Shown here: in pieces, positions 54,551 through 64,000 of the stretch
Numbering within the stretch: the stretch's first letter is position 1
Layout: each line of letters starts with the position of its first letter
Source of the DNA: Paraphaeosphaeria minitans
Taxonomy: Eukaryota; Ascomycota; Dothideomycetes; Pleosporales; Didymosphaeriaceae
Reading direction: 5' to 3'
Assembly (NCBI GenBank): GCA_015832175.1
Contig: WJXW01000002.1
Location: forward strand, 868,001-932,000
DNA length: 64,000 bases
Position numbers and translations under genes: made by a program
The notes under the pieces: model-generated
Seen by the model: only the letters and a program-made list of their open reading frames with translations
Told to the model about the DNA's origin: nothing
The model's database searches: none

Positions 54551-57112
54551 ATGGCAGGCGGTAGGTACACCGTAGAGCAGCTGGAGAACTTGCGCGAGTC
54601 CCCGCTCGTCAAGAAGCCAGATGCACTCCCCTCGATTGAGCAATGGATGGACGTACCGAACGACCACACCAACACCAACAACAATGCCAACGTTACAAGC
54701 AGCACGACGAATCGCAGGACCCGTGCGAACCGAGAGGGAGACGCAGGCGCGGTCGGCGGTGAGCACCGCTCGGAGCGACCGTTGCTTGGTGCCATGGGCC
54801 AGTTTGGCCGGCGTGCGAGTACGCGTAAGTCTATATCTACCGGTTCCAACACTGTGGTAGCAGCTATTGACCGTATTTTTGCAGAACACGGTGACGAGCC
54901 AGTGATTGGCGGCCCTCCCAAGCTCAACTTTGCGTCTGCGACCCGTTCGAAACCTGGCCAGTCAAAAGAAGCCACCGGCATCACTTCGATCGACGGAGAA
55001 CACACGGGCGACCGCTTCCCGCGAAATGACCGCTGGAGGGACGGAGACCGCACTACAACTCGTGACAAGGATTTCCCCAACGGACGCCGTGCCCGACGTG
55101 AAGAGGGCGAGGGCTGGCAAAAGACCCAGGGTCGCAAGAGCTTGGGCCAGGAGGACTTCGATCGAGGCTTTGGTCGCAACGGCGAACGCGACCGAAAAGA
55201 TGCAGACGCCGAAAACGGAGACGGGCCACGCCGACGGGGCGATCGCTGGGGTCGCCGCGATGAGACCAAGGAAAATGAAGGTGGTAAATTCAGCACGACT
55301 GCCCAGGGCGGCTGGCGGGAGCGAAACCGCGAGCGTGACAAGGAACGCGACTGGACGAGGGGTGCCGGAAAAGCAGAGGAAGACCCTGAATGGATGGATG
55401 TGCCGGTGCCCAAGAAGGAGACCAAGGCTCACACACAGGAAGACTTTCAACGCTGGAAGGAGCAGATGAAAGCCAAGGATACCCCAATGGAAGAACCGGA
55501 GGAATCGAAGCCACCAGAATTGCCATCCTTTTTTGCAGACGCCCTCCCGCAACAACCGCCCATGTCTGCGGGCACGCCGTCGGGCTCGGATCCAAACCTG
55601 GGCTCCATGTTTGGTACTTGGAGCGCCAGCATCAAAGCTGCAGAGGCAGCACCCCTAGAACCTGCCACGGTCAAAGCCAAACCGGCTAAGGCATCGCGGT
55701 TCATGAACATGTTTGCAAAGCCAGAAGAGCCTCCTGCTTCCGCTGCCGCAACTCCACCTCCTGCACCGTTACCAGCCTCGCCAGCGCCATCATTGCCTAC
55801 CGATAAGAATGCCGATCAAGAAGGCTTCCAGCGTATCCTTCAGATGCTCGGCGGAACAGGCATCGGTTCCGCTCCTGGTCCTGTCCCACCAAACAACCCT
55901 ACGCCATTGAATGGCTTACGACTGGGCGGCGGCATATCTCTCGATCCTTACCAGTCGCCGCCTCCGCCTCCGCCGGAGATGCAAGAGCGTCGCGCGCCGC
56001 TTCAACATATGCCCTCGCGCTCCTCGTTGGAGACGCAGGCTCTGCTGGAGAATATTCTGGCGCCCCGGCCGTCTGTCGACAGACAGCAACCTCGATTCAA
56101 CACCATGTCACCCGACAACAGCATGTTCGAGCAGTTTGGGCTTCCGCGTCCAGATTCGAACCGACCTGATCAGCAAACTCCGTCGCGAAACAACAATCCG
56201 CAAGATCCCAACCTTGCTGCGCTACTCAATAGTCGCTCACAAGTTAATCGGGACAAGGGCAGCAGCGCCGAGCGTGACTTTTTGCTGAACCTCATGCAGC
56301 AGCCACGAAACACGCCGCCGCAGTTGAGCAACCATAATCTACCTCCCCAAAACATGCAGTTTCTCGACCAAAACCGACAGCCACAAGGACCGCCCAAGGG
56401 CCGCGGAGGTCCTCCACCTGGCTTCATCAACGAGCGAATGGATCCACGCATAGATGCCATGTACATGGATAATGAACTCATGCGCCAGGAGCAAGAACGG
56501 CGCAACCAAATCCGTGAGCTGCAACAACAGGAAGCCGCGCGACACAAAGGCGGGCGTGGCATGCCCATGGGATTTCCAGACAATGAACGAGATGTCATGG
56601 CGAGCCTCCAGCGTCGTAACACGGCCGGCGAGATTCCCCGTCAGATGACAAACATGGGCATCCCATCGCAGCACGTACCCGATTTACCCTACATGAGTGG
56701 TGGCCGCCAACCAGGAATGCCGCCCACACCCCAGGAAGGGCCCAATGTCCGTCCTCCACCTGGTTTCAATGGACCCATGCGCCAGCCTCCCGGTCTCGGT
56801 GGTCCCCCGCAGCACCACATGGGCCCCGGGCCCAGCTTTTCTGCAGGAAACACGCCCATGGGTCCACCCCCTGGCTTCAATCCCGGAAACAACATGCGCC
56901 CTGGCATGTTCCCGGGTGGCCAAGGAGTCCCCGGAGGACCTGGAAACGGCATGCAAGGCCCACCGCAGGGCTACTTTCCCCCGCCGCAAAATTATGGACC
57001 TCCAATGGGAATGAGGGGCGAAGATCCTAGGTTGATATTTGAACAGCAGCAGCAGTTTGGCGGACCCGGACCGAGGCAGCAGCAGCAAGGTCGTCCTCCA
57101 AACATGTACTAG
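54551..57112 (+). CDS. 4E-T-like eIF4E-binding protein
   Basis: A single exon of 853 residues from ATG 54551. The N-terminus RYTVEQLENLRESPLVKKPD fits the YxxxxL eIF4E-binding motif in the context seen in the 4E-T/Cup group. The second half of the canonical motif (a hydrophobic residue after L) is Glu here. Further on, ASRFMNMFAKPEE resembles the SRF...F motif of 4E-T. A QRWKEQMKAKD helix and a long Pro/Gln/Met/Gly-rich disordered C-terminus (PPPGFN, GPPQ repeats, ending in Gln runs) follow. Such proteins tether cap-binding protein to the decay machinery and repress translation. The family call is inference from motifs. Confidence 0.62.
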   Translation: MAGGRYTVEQLENLRESPLVKKPDALPSIEQWMDVPNDHTNTNNNANVTSSTTNRRTRANREGDAGAVGGEHRSERPLLGAMGQFGRRASTRKSISTGSNTVVAAIDRIFAEHGDEPVIGGPPKLNFASATRSKPGQSKEATGITSIDGEHTGDRFPRNDRWRDGDRTTTRDKDFPNGRRARREEGEGWQKTQGRKSLGQEDFDRGFGRNGERDRKDADAENGDGPRRRGDRWGRRDETKENEGGKFSTTAQGGWRERNRERDKERDWTRGAGKAEEDPEWMDVPVPKKETKAHTQEDFQRWKEQMKAKDTPMEEPEESKPPELPSFFADALPQQPPMSAGTPSGSDPNLGSMFGTWSASIKAAEAAPLEPATVKAKPAKASRFMNMFAKPEEPPASAAATPPPAPLPASPAPSLPTDKNADQEGFQRILQMLGGTGIGSAPGPVPPNNPTPLNGLRLGGGISLDPYQSPPPPPPEMQERRAPLQHMPSRSSLETQALLENILAPRPSVDRQQPRFNTMSPDNSMFEQFGLPRPDSNRPDQQTPSRNNNPQDPNLAALLNSRSQVNRDKGSSAERDFLLNLMQQPRNTPPQLSNHNLPPQNMQFLDQNRQPQGPPKGRGGPPPGFINERMDPRIDAMYMDNELMRQEQERRNQIRELQQQEAARHKGGRGMPMGFPDNERDVMASLQRRNTAGEIPRQMTNMGIPSQHVPDLPYMSGGRQPGMPPTPQEGPNVRPPPGFNGPMRQPPGLGGPPQHHMGPGPSFSAGNTPMGPPPGFNPGNNMRPGMFPGGQGVPGGPGNGMQGPPQGYFPPPQNYGPPMGMRGEDPRLIFEQQQQFGGPGPRQQQQGRPPNMY

Positions 57113-57775
57113 GAGGCAAGAGCTGAGAGTACGATGTGGGTGCGGGCGCACCACCTTAGGCGCCTGAGATACCATGCAGCAGTGAATGACGCTATGGGGG
57201 AGCAGTTTCACTAGATTAGACGCATGGTTGAGGCAGCGAAGCGATTCGAGCTGATCAAGGCGAAAGATGAGATTGCGCATCCGCACTAGGGATCGCAGCG
57301 TCCTTGCACGGTCTATTCGTTGAGTCAGCCTCTTCACCGGGCTGAGCTTTTAGCATGGAGTCGGTGCTTGTCTGATGTGCATTTGGTTGGTTTCGGGTTC
57401 CCACGGGTGTCTTTGGACGGGTATGGCAAGCATGGGTATGTAGGTGGATCGGACGGGGAGTACATTACATTAGTATTGAACACGTTCCGGGCAGATTCTG
57501 CGCGGGGCGGAAAATAGGGCACAATGCACTGAGTTGTGTCTGGACTGTCCGTGTTTAAAAAGCAGTGATGCGATACGTGATGCTTGTGGTGTTTGAAAGT
57601 AAAGAACGGATATATATTGGCTTGGAAACTGCCCGAGCTATTCAAGACTTGGCCTATAGACACAAACCCCAAGATTAAAATCTACAACGAAACGTAAAGG
57701 ACCGAATATATGCTGCACCAGATTTCTCTCAACTCTTCCACATCGTCTCCTCAAATCGTCTCCTCCGCGGGGTTT
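57113..57775. other. Convergent intergenic region
   Basis: About 660 bases between two convergent genes, presumably their 3' UTRs. Nothing else is recognised. Confidence 0.55.
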
Positions 57776-59489
57776 CTACAACATGAGCATACCGGCCATC
57801 GACACGACAGCCAACCCAGCATACGCAACGCCGAGCAGTCCGCCGTACGCGACGAAGCCAGGCGGGCTCAGGGTGCTACCGGCGCCCTTGCTCTTCGACC
57901 CAGAAGCGCCAGCCGATCCGGTGCCTACCGCCGCGGTGCCCTTGTCGGTAGGACTCGGCACGCTTCCAGTGCCGTCGGAGATGGCAGCAAGCAGCGTTCC
58001 GCAGCCGCTCGCCGTCGCGGCCGTCTGCGTCGTCGCAACACCGCTGAAATCGCACGCACTGGCGCTCTTCTTGTTGCCCACGTAGTACTCGTTTGCGACC
58101 CACGCGAGCTGGTCCTTGGCGGCACATCCGCTGAGGGCGCCGAACTTGCCCGTCGTGGCGTTGTGCTGGATGCCCGTGCAGTACTTGCCAGAGTCGACGC
58201 CGCAGATGAAGTTGAAGACATCTTCGTACTTGTCAGAGTCGGTGGAGGCGACGTTGCATTCGAGGTTGGACGCCATGCAGGAGCAGAGTTTGGGGTTCAC
58301 GCTAGGCGGCAGAGGTGACGCGACGGGGAGCCAGGAGGAGTCTGTGGACGGGCATGCTGGGGCGGAGTTGGATGGGGTGTAGGCGGAGCGCGCGGTGGAG
58401 GTGGGCTTGATGGAGGAGAGCTCGTTGCGGAGCGAGGTGAAGTCCGGGTAGGGCGAGACGGAGGCGTCGTTGTCGGTCAGCTCGACGAGGCCGTAGTTGT
58501 TCGCGCTCATGAACCACTGGTATACAATGCCGCCAGAGAAGACCTTCGTCATGTTGCCGTAGAGGACCTGGACTTCGGTGAAGGGGCGGTGCGTGGGCCC
58601 GCCGTTGACGCCCTCGATGCAGCCGTATTCGGCGAAGAAGACGGGGACGGGGTAGTCGTGGAAGAAGTCGTAACGCTCGCCGTACGACGAGTCGGCGTAG
58701 TTGGAGTCGCCGCACCAGGAGTAGACGTTGTATCCCCAGAAGTCGATCTGGGTGGCGTTGCCGGAGTTGCCGGGCTCACAGGCAAAGTAGGTCGCAAGGT
58801 CGTCGCGAGTGGGCACGTCAGCGGTCGCATAGCCGACGCCCATGGAAGAACGGTAGTTTTGGGATTGGATGTAGCCCTTTGTGTCGCGCACGGCGGCTTT
58901 GACAAAGGCGGCAGCGGCCGTCTGGTTGCCTGACGACACGTTCTCGTTACCGGCGAAGAAGCCAATGACGTTCTTGTACTTGGAGAGGGAGTCGACCACG
59001 GAGGTGTAGCGCTGGTAGAGCGGGACGTTCCACTCAGGGTCGTTGGAGACGATGGAGGTCTTGGGCTCACTCAGATCGGCTACCACGTAGATGTCTGCGG
59101 CGGCGAACGTCTCCATGCACTCATCGTGGTTCTGTGTCGGGTCGACCGCATAGACGCGGAGGACGTTGGTGAAGATCTGCTTGAGGTAGGGCAGATCGCG
59201 CTTGCAGCCTGCGCCGTCGGCGAGGGGGTCGGTGTACGAGGCATTGGAGTCGGTGGACCCGTTGGGTGAGTAGTTCTGCTGGTAGGCAACGCCCCTCATG
59301 TAGCTGACACGTGTTAGCCATGCGACGTGGACCTTCGGAAGAATGTACGTACAACTGCGAGCCATTGTTTGTGTAGAAGAAATGCTGGCCGTAGACCTCA
59401 ATGGGCGGAATGTCGTCGTAGCTCGCAGCCTCAGCTGTGCCCGCCACCACGGCGGCGGCGGCGGCAGCGCCCTTCCAGAAGCCCTTCAT
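57776..59489 (-). CDS. GPI-anchored 1,3-beta-glucanosyltransferase (GH72 with X8/CBM43)
   Basis: Two exons on the minus strand (59353-59489 and 57776-59303) give 554 residues. The signal peptide is MKGFWKGAAAAAAVVAGTAE. The GH72 catalytic domain shows IEVYGQHFFYTNNGSQ, LRVYAVDPTQNHDECM, the acid/base glutamate in GFFAGNENVS and the nucleophile in VFFAEYGC. The X8 domain follows with its cysteine set (LCSCMASNLECNV, FNFICGVDSGKYC). A Ser/Gly linker and a hydrophobic C-terminus (FVAYGGLLGVAYAGLAVVSM) suit GPI attachment. The enzyme elongates and cross-links beta-1,3-glucan in the wall; length and layout match the Gas1/Gel type with the C-terminal module. Confidence 0.95.
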
Positions 59490-60453
59490 ACTCTTATCTC
59501 GTACTGTGGGCCTTAACGAATGACTTGTAAAGAATGAAAAAATGCAAGAAGAGCGTCTCTTCTCGGCAGCTCAAGGGTCTTGTCGGAGAGGGGGGAGGGT
59601 GGCAGGTGTAGATAGAGAAGACTAGATGAGACCGGCTGAGCCGGAAGATTAGCTGCAGCGTCGCCGAGTGGCAGCGACGCGTGTCGCCGTCGCCATGCAG
59701 GTACTAGTCATCAGCAGCGTGTGGCTGATGCATCTGGTGCATTCGCTTTGATGACGTTCCGGGAGCGGAGTTGCGGGGCGGCATCCTGTGTGATACGCGT
59801 GAATTCACTGCACCATCCGTGGAATCCTTGCTAGATCCACTGATGTTTTCTTAGTGTCGCCTTGATTTGACGACGCCGCCAGCAACATGTGGAGCAGGCC
59901 TCGCACGTCTAATAAAAGGTCCAGGTCTACTAGGTATTCCCGCCTGCCCACGGTCCACTGTCCACTAGTCACTGTTCACTGTCCACTGTCCACTATCCAC
60001 TATCCACTGTCCACTGTCCACTATCCACTGTCCACTGCCTACTGCCCGCTGACATTGCTGCGGACGGGGTGGTGCCATCGTGGTTCACACTACCATCACA
60101 CTTCACAGCCTCGGCTGCAGCTCGTGCTTACTCCATCGAGGTAGCCGGCGAAGAACCAATACTCGCGTACATCATGCTAGACTCCCACTCAGGCCGTCAT
60201 TGTGCCACACTTGCCCGAAAGGTTCAAATTCATTCGGCCGTTTCGCGCTGAAACTAGACATGCGCGCGTAAGCTTGTGGCGAAGTGGCCCTGGAGGACCC
60301 ACCCTCACACGGATATCGCAGATCGTGAATGTAACTAGTACCTTTTCCCACCCTGTCCAACGCCAGCCGAAATGCTTGAAACAGAGTCTAAAGTACTGAA
60401 AATGCCGCATACACCATCCTGACTTCACCCGCACCGTGCTTGTCCCCAGCTGC
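59490..60453. other. Intergenic with 7-bp tandem repeat
   Basis: About 960 bases: promoter of the GH72 gene, then the repeat at 59954-60044, then the 3' flank of NMD3. No gene is recognised. Confidence 0.55.
59954..60044 (+). repeat. TCCACTG/TCCACTA heptamer repeat, about 13 copies
   Basis: Thirteen or so 7-base units in tandem, alternating between the ending ACTG and ACTA, degenerating at both ends. Confidence 0.93.
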
Positions 60454-62054
60454 TTACTCCTTGTCTCCCGCCATGTGCATGTCTTCAAAGTCGTCCAGCA
60501 GCTGCTCCATCGGTATCGCCAGCCCGTGGTCCTCCTCCTCCACGTCGCTCTCCTCCACCTCCATGGCATCGGCGTCCTTCCGTGCTTGCGCCTCCTGCTG
60601 CTGCTTGTAGACTTGAATCCCAGCGCGGAACTCGGGGTCCTCTTCGACATCTCGCAGGAACAGCTCAAAGTCGCGCTCCATCTTCTCCTGGTCCTGCTTC
60701 CTCGGCAGCATCTCCGACTCTTCACGTGCCATGCGCTTAATGCGCCAGTTGCGCTTGGACTTGGCCTTCTGGCTGCGAGTGTAGTGCTTCTTGACCAGGA
60801 CGACGTCGGGTATCGTTGAGCTCAGCTTGGACTCCTCCAGCTTGTCAAAGAGCTCGTTGTTGAAATTTGTGCCCGTCATGTGGTAGCCCATGACCGAGTC
60901 GCCCACGTGCAAGATACCTCCCAGATGTGTGCGTGTGTAGTAGGTGCTGTCGTTGGAGCCCATGTCGCTCGCCCTGGAGACGGTTGCCTCGGCGAGGAAG
61001 TGGCGCCCCTTTGACTGGCCCATAGGCTCGATATCTAGCACAATGAATTCCACAAGCTCCTGCACGTCGGCCAGAGAGCGGAACGGCGTCCGCCAGTACA
61101 CGGAAGTGTCTACCTCAGCTGTTTGGAGAGTCGCGGGATCTATCAGGTTGATTGATGTTCCAATGCGGTTGCATAGTGTGAGGGGTGAAATGTTGCCAAT
61201 CTTACGAGCTAGCGGTATGGGAAGGACGACGAGATCGTCTTTGCACTGGTTGCTGTTAGATGCGAATCAAGCGACAGGGGCTGGAGGCTTACAATAGGCA
61301 CGATTTCTGCCGAGTAGGAGAATTTGTAACTCTTGGTTGAGGTATGGATATCATGGCTGATGAGCTCTTGGCTCTTCTTGACGTTGGCCGGCACCACTGC
61401 CTTTAAAAAGTCGACGAAGCCCTCTGCGTGGTTTCTCTGTGCGAAGAAAAAGTCGATGCCATCGTGCATCTCCTTGATGTTGATGGCGTCCTTGTGCGCG
61501 CCGTGCTTGAGAATGGCCTGCTCCAGGTACAAGAAGGTCCTCTTGTGCGGCACCTTTTGGCGCACCTGCACGCAGGCGCGCCAGGTGTTGTGGGTATAAC
61601 TCTTTTGGCAGTCGGGGCACTGATGGTAATTCTGCGTGTACTCGACCTCAAAGGTCTGCTGCATAATGGCTCCATCGCCCAGCTCGGACTGGACCGTAAT
61701 CTTGACCTTGATACGCCTGGAATGCGGTTCTGTCCAGATGAAGCTGGCGTCTATGATGCGCAGCTTGTGCAATCCCCTCAGCTTCTTGAGACAGAGAGCA
61801 AGCAGTTCGCGAGATTCGGGGCGGGCAACGACCCACGAGTTGGGCGGAGAGAGCCATCGGTCGCAGTCGCGGCACATGTGGAGGGTGGCTTCGCGCTGGA
61901 TGCCACCGGTGACATCCGTCTTGAGTTTTATGCAGTCATAGCAGAAGGCACCGGCCGACTGGGTGCCGTCGATGGGCGCGCCGCAGTCTGCGCAGAGGAC
62001 CGTCGCCGCGCTCTTTGCCCCGGGCGTGAAGGCAAGCGGGGTGTCAATCTCCAT
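60454..62054 (-). CDS. NMD3: 60S ribosomal export protein NMD3
   Basis: Two exons on the minus strand (61293-62054 and 60454-61245), phase 0, give 517 residues. The N-terminal zinc-binding region has VLCADCGAPIDG, AFCYDCIKLKTDV, MCRDCDRWLSPP and QCPDCQKSYTHN. The core continues with LHKLRIIDASFIWTEPHSRR, a RTFLYLEQAILKHGAHKDA segment and HAEGFVDFLKAVVP. The C-terminus is highly charged, with NLS-like basic stretches and a leucine-rich acidic export signal (AIPMEQLLDDFEDM). Nmd3 is the Crm1 adaptor that carries nascent 60S subunits out of the nucleus. Length fits the family. The start is the first in-frame ATG before the CxxC region. Confidence 0.96.
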
Positions 62055-62376
62055 GGCGGCGGCGATGACGGGTATCTGTAGAGTTGAAGGAAGGAAGGAA
62101 GGAAAGAGGAAGGAGGAAGAGCCGATAGTTGCTCTGAGGGAAGGCGAGGTAGCGAGGGTAGACTCGCAGTGCCGTGTGATTAATGATTTTGTGGTGTTCT
62201 TGGGCCGCTTGGAAATGACAAACTTGCCCCGCCACTCAAATGCAAAAAAGTGCCCGCTCCACGTCTTATCGCTATCGCCACGTGCCATGGTCGGCAATGC
62301 GAAACGCCGACCAAAAGTTGGTCCAGCAACATTGCATTCACCATCGCCATCGCACCAGATACACACACATTGCGCC
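62055..62376. promoter_or_regulatory. Shared promoter region of NMD3 and the RsfS-domain gene
   Basis: 322 bases between the divergent start codons. It includes an AAGGAAGGAAGG run near 62087-62104. No specific operator is recognised. Confidence 0.45.
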
Positions 62377-63690
62377 ATGTCGCTATCGAGAGCCGTCTCG
62401 TCGTACCTGAGATGCACTGCATGCTCGGTCCCGATTTCGCGAGCGTGGCCTAAAGCATCGCCGAAGACGACCTTCCGCGCCTCCTGCACGGCACAACGCC
62501 CGATTAGCAACACAACAAGACGCCTCGCAAGCAGAGACGATCCGGCGGTCCAAGATCCAGAATATGCTCTTCTCAAAGACGGAGAAGAAGGAGATGTTGT
62601 TTTCGCCGCGGAGGAAAGGACCGAGCTTGGCTTAGAGGTCCCCGCTGAGGACGGAGAGATGGCAGCAACAGAAGAAGGCCCAGTAGAAGAGGACTTCACA
62701 AACGAAGAAGTACGCCTCCAAGAAACACCAGAGTCAGAATTTGATGCCAAATTTGGCCTGCCACCGCTCCCCACGGTCGAGCCATCAAACCCCACGCTGC
62801 CGTGGTACCTCCAGAACCGCCCAGCGCCTGAACCCACGCAAGCCGCCATCCTTCCCGACCTCCCGCCCAACCCGCCACCGCTTCTCCAGGCCCTTCTAGA
62901 ATACGTCGCCAACACCGCCGGTATGGACGACCTGGTTCTGTACGACCTGCGCCACCTCGACCCACCGCCCGCTCTCGGCTCATCCCTGCTCATGATCATC
63001 TGCACCGCCCGCTCAGAGAAGCATCTCCACGTCTCCGCCGACCGCTTCTGCCGCTACCTCCGCCGCGAACACCACTTAAAGGCCAATGCTGCCGGCCTGC
63101 TAGGCCGCAATGAGCTCAAGATAAAGCTTCGCCGCAAGGCTAAGCGCATGAAGATGCTGGCCAACGTTGGCGGTGCTGAGCCCGAAGGCAACATCGACGA
63201 CGGCATCAGAACGGGCTGGATCTGCTGCACCATCGGCAAAATACAAGCGCATCCCGACGATCCTGGTTTTGGGCCTGCGCGAGGTGAGGGCGAGGGCTTC
63301 GTTGGGTTCAGCGACGTGAAGCCCGGCGTCAACGTTGTCGTGCAAATGTTCACGGAAGAGAAGAGGGCGGAGACCGACCTCGAGGCGCTGTGGGGAGGCG
63401 TGCTGAAGACGCATGAGCGGAATGAGGGTAAGGCGGACGAGATGATCAAGGCGGCCGGCGAGCACCTGGAAGAGGCTGATTTGGAGGCTGAGGTGGCTGC
63501 GGAAGACGAGAAAGAAGCACAGGAAATCAAGTCCAGGCCTACGCCCGTTGCTCCGCCAGCACCTACGCCCGCGCCCACACCCGTCTTCAACGTACCCCGA
63601 CCGACGGCAGGCGATGCATTCCCGGACCCTTCTGCCTTCGAAAACCGCCAGCAGCTGCGCCGGCTGCATACTGTAGGACTACGCGTGTAA
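62377..63690 (+). CDS. ATP25: Atp25-like mitochondrial protein with RsfS domain
   Basis: A single exon of 437 residues from ATG 62377. The N-terminus is basic and Ser/Ala-rich (MSLSRAVSSYLRC...), a mitochondrial presequence. The conserved core has PWYLQNRPAPEP, LPPNPPPLLQALLEY, LVLYDLRHLDPPPALGSSLL, TARSEKHLHVSADRFCRYLR and LLGRNELKIKLRRKAKR. This matches the N-terminal, RsfS-like half of fungal Atp25, which acts on the mitochondrial large ribosomal subunit. In yeast the precursor also has a C-terminal M domain that stabilises ATP9 mRNA. Here only an acidic, Pro-rich tail follows before the stop, so the M half appears absent. Confidence 0.85.
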   Translation: MSLSRAVSSYLRCTACSVPISRAWPKASPKTTFRASCTAQRPISNTTRRLASRDDPAVQDPEYALLKDGEEGDVVFAAEERTELGLEVPAEDGEMAATEEGPVEEDFTNEEVRLQETPESEFDAKFGLPPLPTVEPSNPTLPWYLQNRPAPEPTQAAILPDLPPNPPPLLQALLEYVANTAGMDDLVLYDLRHLDPPPALGSSLLMIICTARSEKHLHVSADRFCRYLRREHHLKANAAGLLGRNELKIKLRRKAKRMKMLANVGGAEPEGNIDDGIRTGWICCTIGKIQAHPDDPGFGPARGEGEGFVGFSDVKPGVNVVVQMFTEEKRAETDLEALWGGVLKTHERNEGKADEMIKAAGEHLEEADLEAEVAAEDEKEAQEIKSRPTPVAPPAPTPAPTPVFNVPRPTAGDAFPDPSAFENRQQLRRLHTVGLRV

Positions 63691-63831
63691 CACTAGAAAG
63701 TATATACCCACTGTAAAACATGTATACATAACACGAGGAAGAATCAATCATACTCACGGAATTCAGCGAGTGCAGAGAGGAAGTGAACATCTTGCGAACC
63801 AACATGAAGCTCGCATTAGCCTGATCAACAA

Positions 63832-64000
63832 TTAGTCATCAAGAGGTAGCTTTTGATCTACGCGTCTCACAATCGAGGGAAAGTGAGGAACCTGCGGCGT
63901 TGGACCCGTATATTCTTCAGTGCCCGGATGCCACAGAATATGCGTGTGAAAGACTTTCCCCCAGTGTTAGCGTGATATTGTAGGAGGAGCTTACTGTGTT
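63832..64000 (-). CDS. 3' end of an unidentified gene (partial)
   Basis: The last exon (63832-63953) reads VFHTHILWHPGTEEYTGPTP and on to RRVDQKLPLDD and a stop at 63832-63834. It is preceded on the minus strand by a GCTAAC-type branch site, an acceptor, and a GTAAGC donor at 63994; the upstream exon continues off the right edge. The peptide reads as genuine coding sequence, but I do not recognise the family from 40 residues. Confidence 0.55.

Overview
The window looks like a chromosome piece from a filamentous ascomycete, most likely a dothideomycete of the Pleosporales type. The signs are genes with short introns (about 45-70 bases, GTAAGT/GTGAGT-like donors, CTNAC-like branch sites), fungal-only families (DUF7580, Egh16-like, GH72, Pmp3, Zn2Cys6, PrpF-like, fungal Elongator/Urm1/Nmd3/Urb1) and a Tad-like LINE. 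The species placement is inference.

Layout. 1-3353 is the 3' part of a coding-competent LINE. 3749-9586 holds two head-to-head genes typical of accessory fungal DNA: a DUF7580 protein and a large AAA+ ATPase. 9587-11437 is gene-free with a long GAAA microsatellite. 11438-20092 carries an Egh16-like secreted protein, a CNOT11-like CCR4-NOT subunit, Pmp3, a cruciform-DNA-recognition-like small protein whose 3' end looks broken, a small membrane protein, and indoleamine 2,3-dioxygenase, separated by several minisatellites. 21632-35680 is housekeeping: a Pom1-type DYRK kinase, a Pex24/dysferlin-domain peroxisomal protein, URM1 and ELP2 on one bidirectional promoter, and an F-box protein. 35681-38123 is a desert with an aminoglycoside-phosphotransferase-like relic. 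A conserved proline-rich protein follows.

40640-48530 is the most interesting block: a broken MFS anion transporter, a mitochondrial tricarboxylate carrier, a divergently transcribed Zn2Cys6 regulator and a PrpF-family isomerase. This gene content recalls fungal itaconate/trans-aconitate clusters, but no decarboxylase is seen. A decayed sugar-transporter relic and a palindromic TACGG-rich patch follow it.

50151-64000 returns to core genes: Urb1, a 4E-T-like eIF4E-binding protein, a GH72 glucanosyltransferase, Nmd3, an RsfS-domain Atp25-like protein, and the 3' end of an unidentified gene at the right edge.

Functional links: URM1 and ELP2 both act on wobble-uridine modification of tRNA. Urb1 and Nmd3 both act in 60S biogenesis and Atp25/RsfS on the mitochondrial large subunit. 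The carrier, PrpF protein and regulator plausibly act together on tricarboxylates. All exon boundaries were placed by eye from GT-AG signals and frame continuity.
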